Source: Desulfuromonadaceae bacterium (lineage in GTDB: Bacteria > Desulfobacterota > Desulfuromonadia > Desulfuromonadales > SZUA-540). From it: a stretch of 12,364 nucleotides of DNA. The stretch lies in assembly GCA_003250235.1 (NCBI GenBank), contig QKGY01000179.1, positions 1-12,364 of the forward strand, written 5' to 3'. Positions 12,338 through 12,364 of the stretch are shown here, one piece after another. Numbering within the stretch: the stretch's first letter is position 1; every line of letters begins with the position of its first letter. Made by a program: the position numbers and the translations under genes. Under the pieces are notes generated by a model that was given only the letters and a program-made list of their open reading frames with translations, ran no database searches and was not told the DNA's origin.

Positions 12338-12364
12338 CGCTCTTCCCCCGGCCCTGGTCCTCAT
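12330..12364 (+). CDS. Start of the next operon gene (cut by window end), possibly another antiporter-like subunit
   Basis: An ATG at 12330, within ATGAGTAA, overlaps the preceding stop and opens a frame MSNALPPALVL that runs off the right edge. AAAAGAGGA (12315-12323) is a suitable ribosome binding site. The coupling shows that the operon continues. A short polar start running into a proline-containing hydrophobic stretch is common at the N-terminus of NuoL/M/N-MrpD proteins, so a third large membrane subunit is a reasonable guess. Eleven residues cannot settle it. Confidence 0.6.
   Translation, partial: MSNALPPALVL

Noticed and set aside
6355..12364. Complete membrane-bound hydrogenase (MBH) operon
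   Set aside because: Only the ion-pumping arm is visible. No NiFe CxxC motifs, FeS proteins or NuoB/D/H/I-like subunits occur in the window, so a hydrogenase cannot be claimed.
1..12364. tRNA, rRNA, CRISPR arrays, insertion sequences, attachment sites
   Set aside because: None seen on either strand by reading. No regularly spaced repeats, no transposase or integrase motifs, and no tRNA-like cloverleaf were noticed.

Overview
The window is GC-rich bacterial DNA, densely packed with genes and using strong Shine-Dalgarno sites. The gene mix is a YifB/ComM-type ATPase, TrxB, a CDF metal exporter, a nitrilase-family amidase, NhaD, and an Mrp cation/proton antiporter operon with archaeal-MBH-like gene order. 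This is what I would expect in a Gram-negative anaerobe of the Desulfuromonadales type (Geobacter/Desulfuromonas/Pelobacter relatives), perhaps from a saline or alkaline habitat. That placement is inferred from protein style; no rRNA or other marker is present. I see no tRNA, rRNA, CRISPR array, transposase or integrase.

Left part (1-4402). On the minus strand are the first 350 codons of a comM/yifB-type AAA+ ATPase (running off the left edge) and, upstream of it, trxB. A strong intrinsic terminator (about 1106-1143) separates the two. On the plus strand, divergent from trxB, a two-gene unit encodes a CDF-type divalent cation exporter and a small membrane-anchored protein with a DUF4124-like tail. 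It converges on a minus-strand carbon-nitrogen hydrolase of the MtnU/omega-amidase type, with only 12 bp between the stop codons.

Middle (4403-6354). A divergent promoter region separates the amidase gene from nhaD, a Na+/H+ antiporter with a signal peptide. nhaD ends in a strong intrinsic terminator. The next roughly 225 bp are non-coding, AT-rich at first, and contain short inverted repeats. They probably hold the promoter and leader of the Mrp operon.

Right part (6355-12364). A tight, mostly overlapping operon encodes a multi-subunit Mrp-type cation/proton antiporter in the order E-F-G-[MbhD/DUF4040-like]-[MbhE-like]-B-C-D-D'-[46-aa membrane protein]-[87-aa membrane protein]-[start of another gene at the right edge]. 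There is no full-length MrpA in the window. Its usual pieces appear as separate small cistrons plus duplicated D-type subunits, the arrangement known from the membrane arm of archaeal MBH/MBX complexes. No hydrogenase or oxidoreductase subunit is visible. The first D subunit has Thr where the NuoL/MrpD family normally has a Lys in the H-x3-H-x3-K segment, while the second keeps the full motif. The two tiny membrane proteins after D' are unrecognised and are candidate new accessory subunits.

Together nhaD and the Mrp operon make this a Na+/pH homeostasis locus: NhaD is a single-subunit antiporter, and the Mrp complex is a large multi-subunit one.
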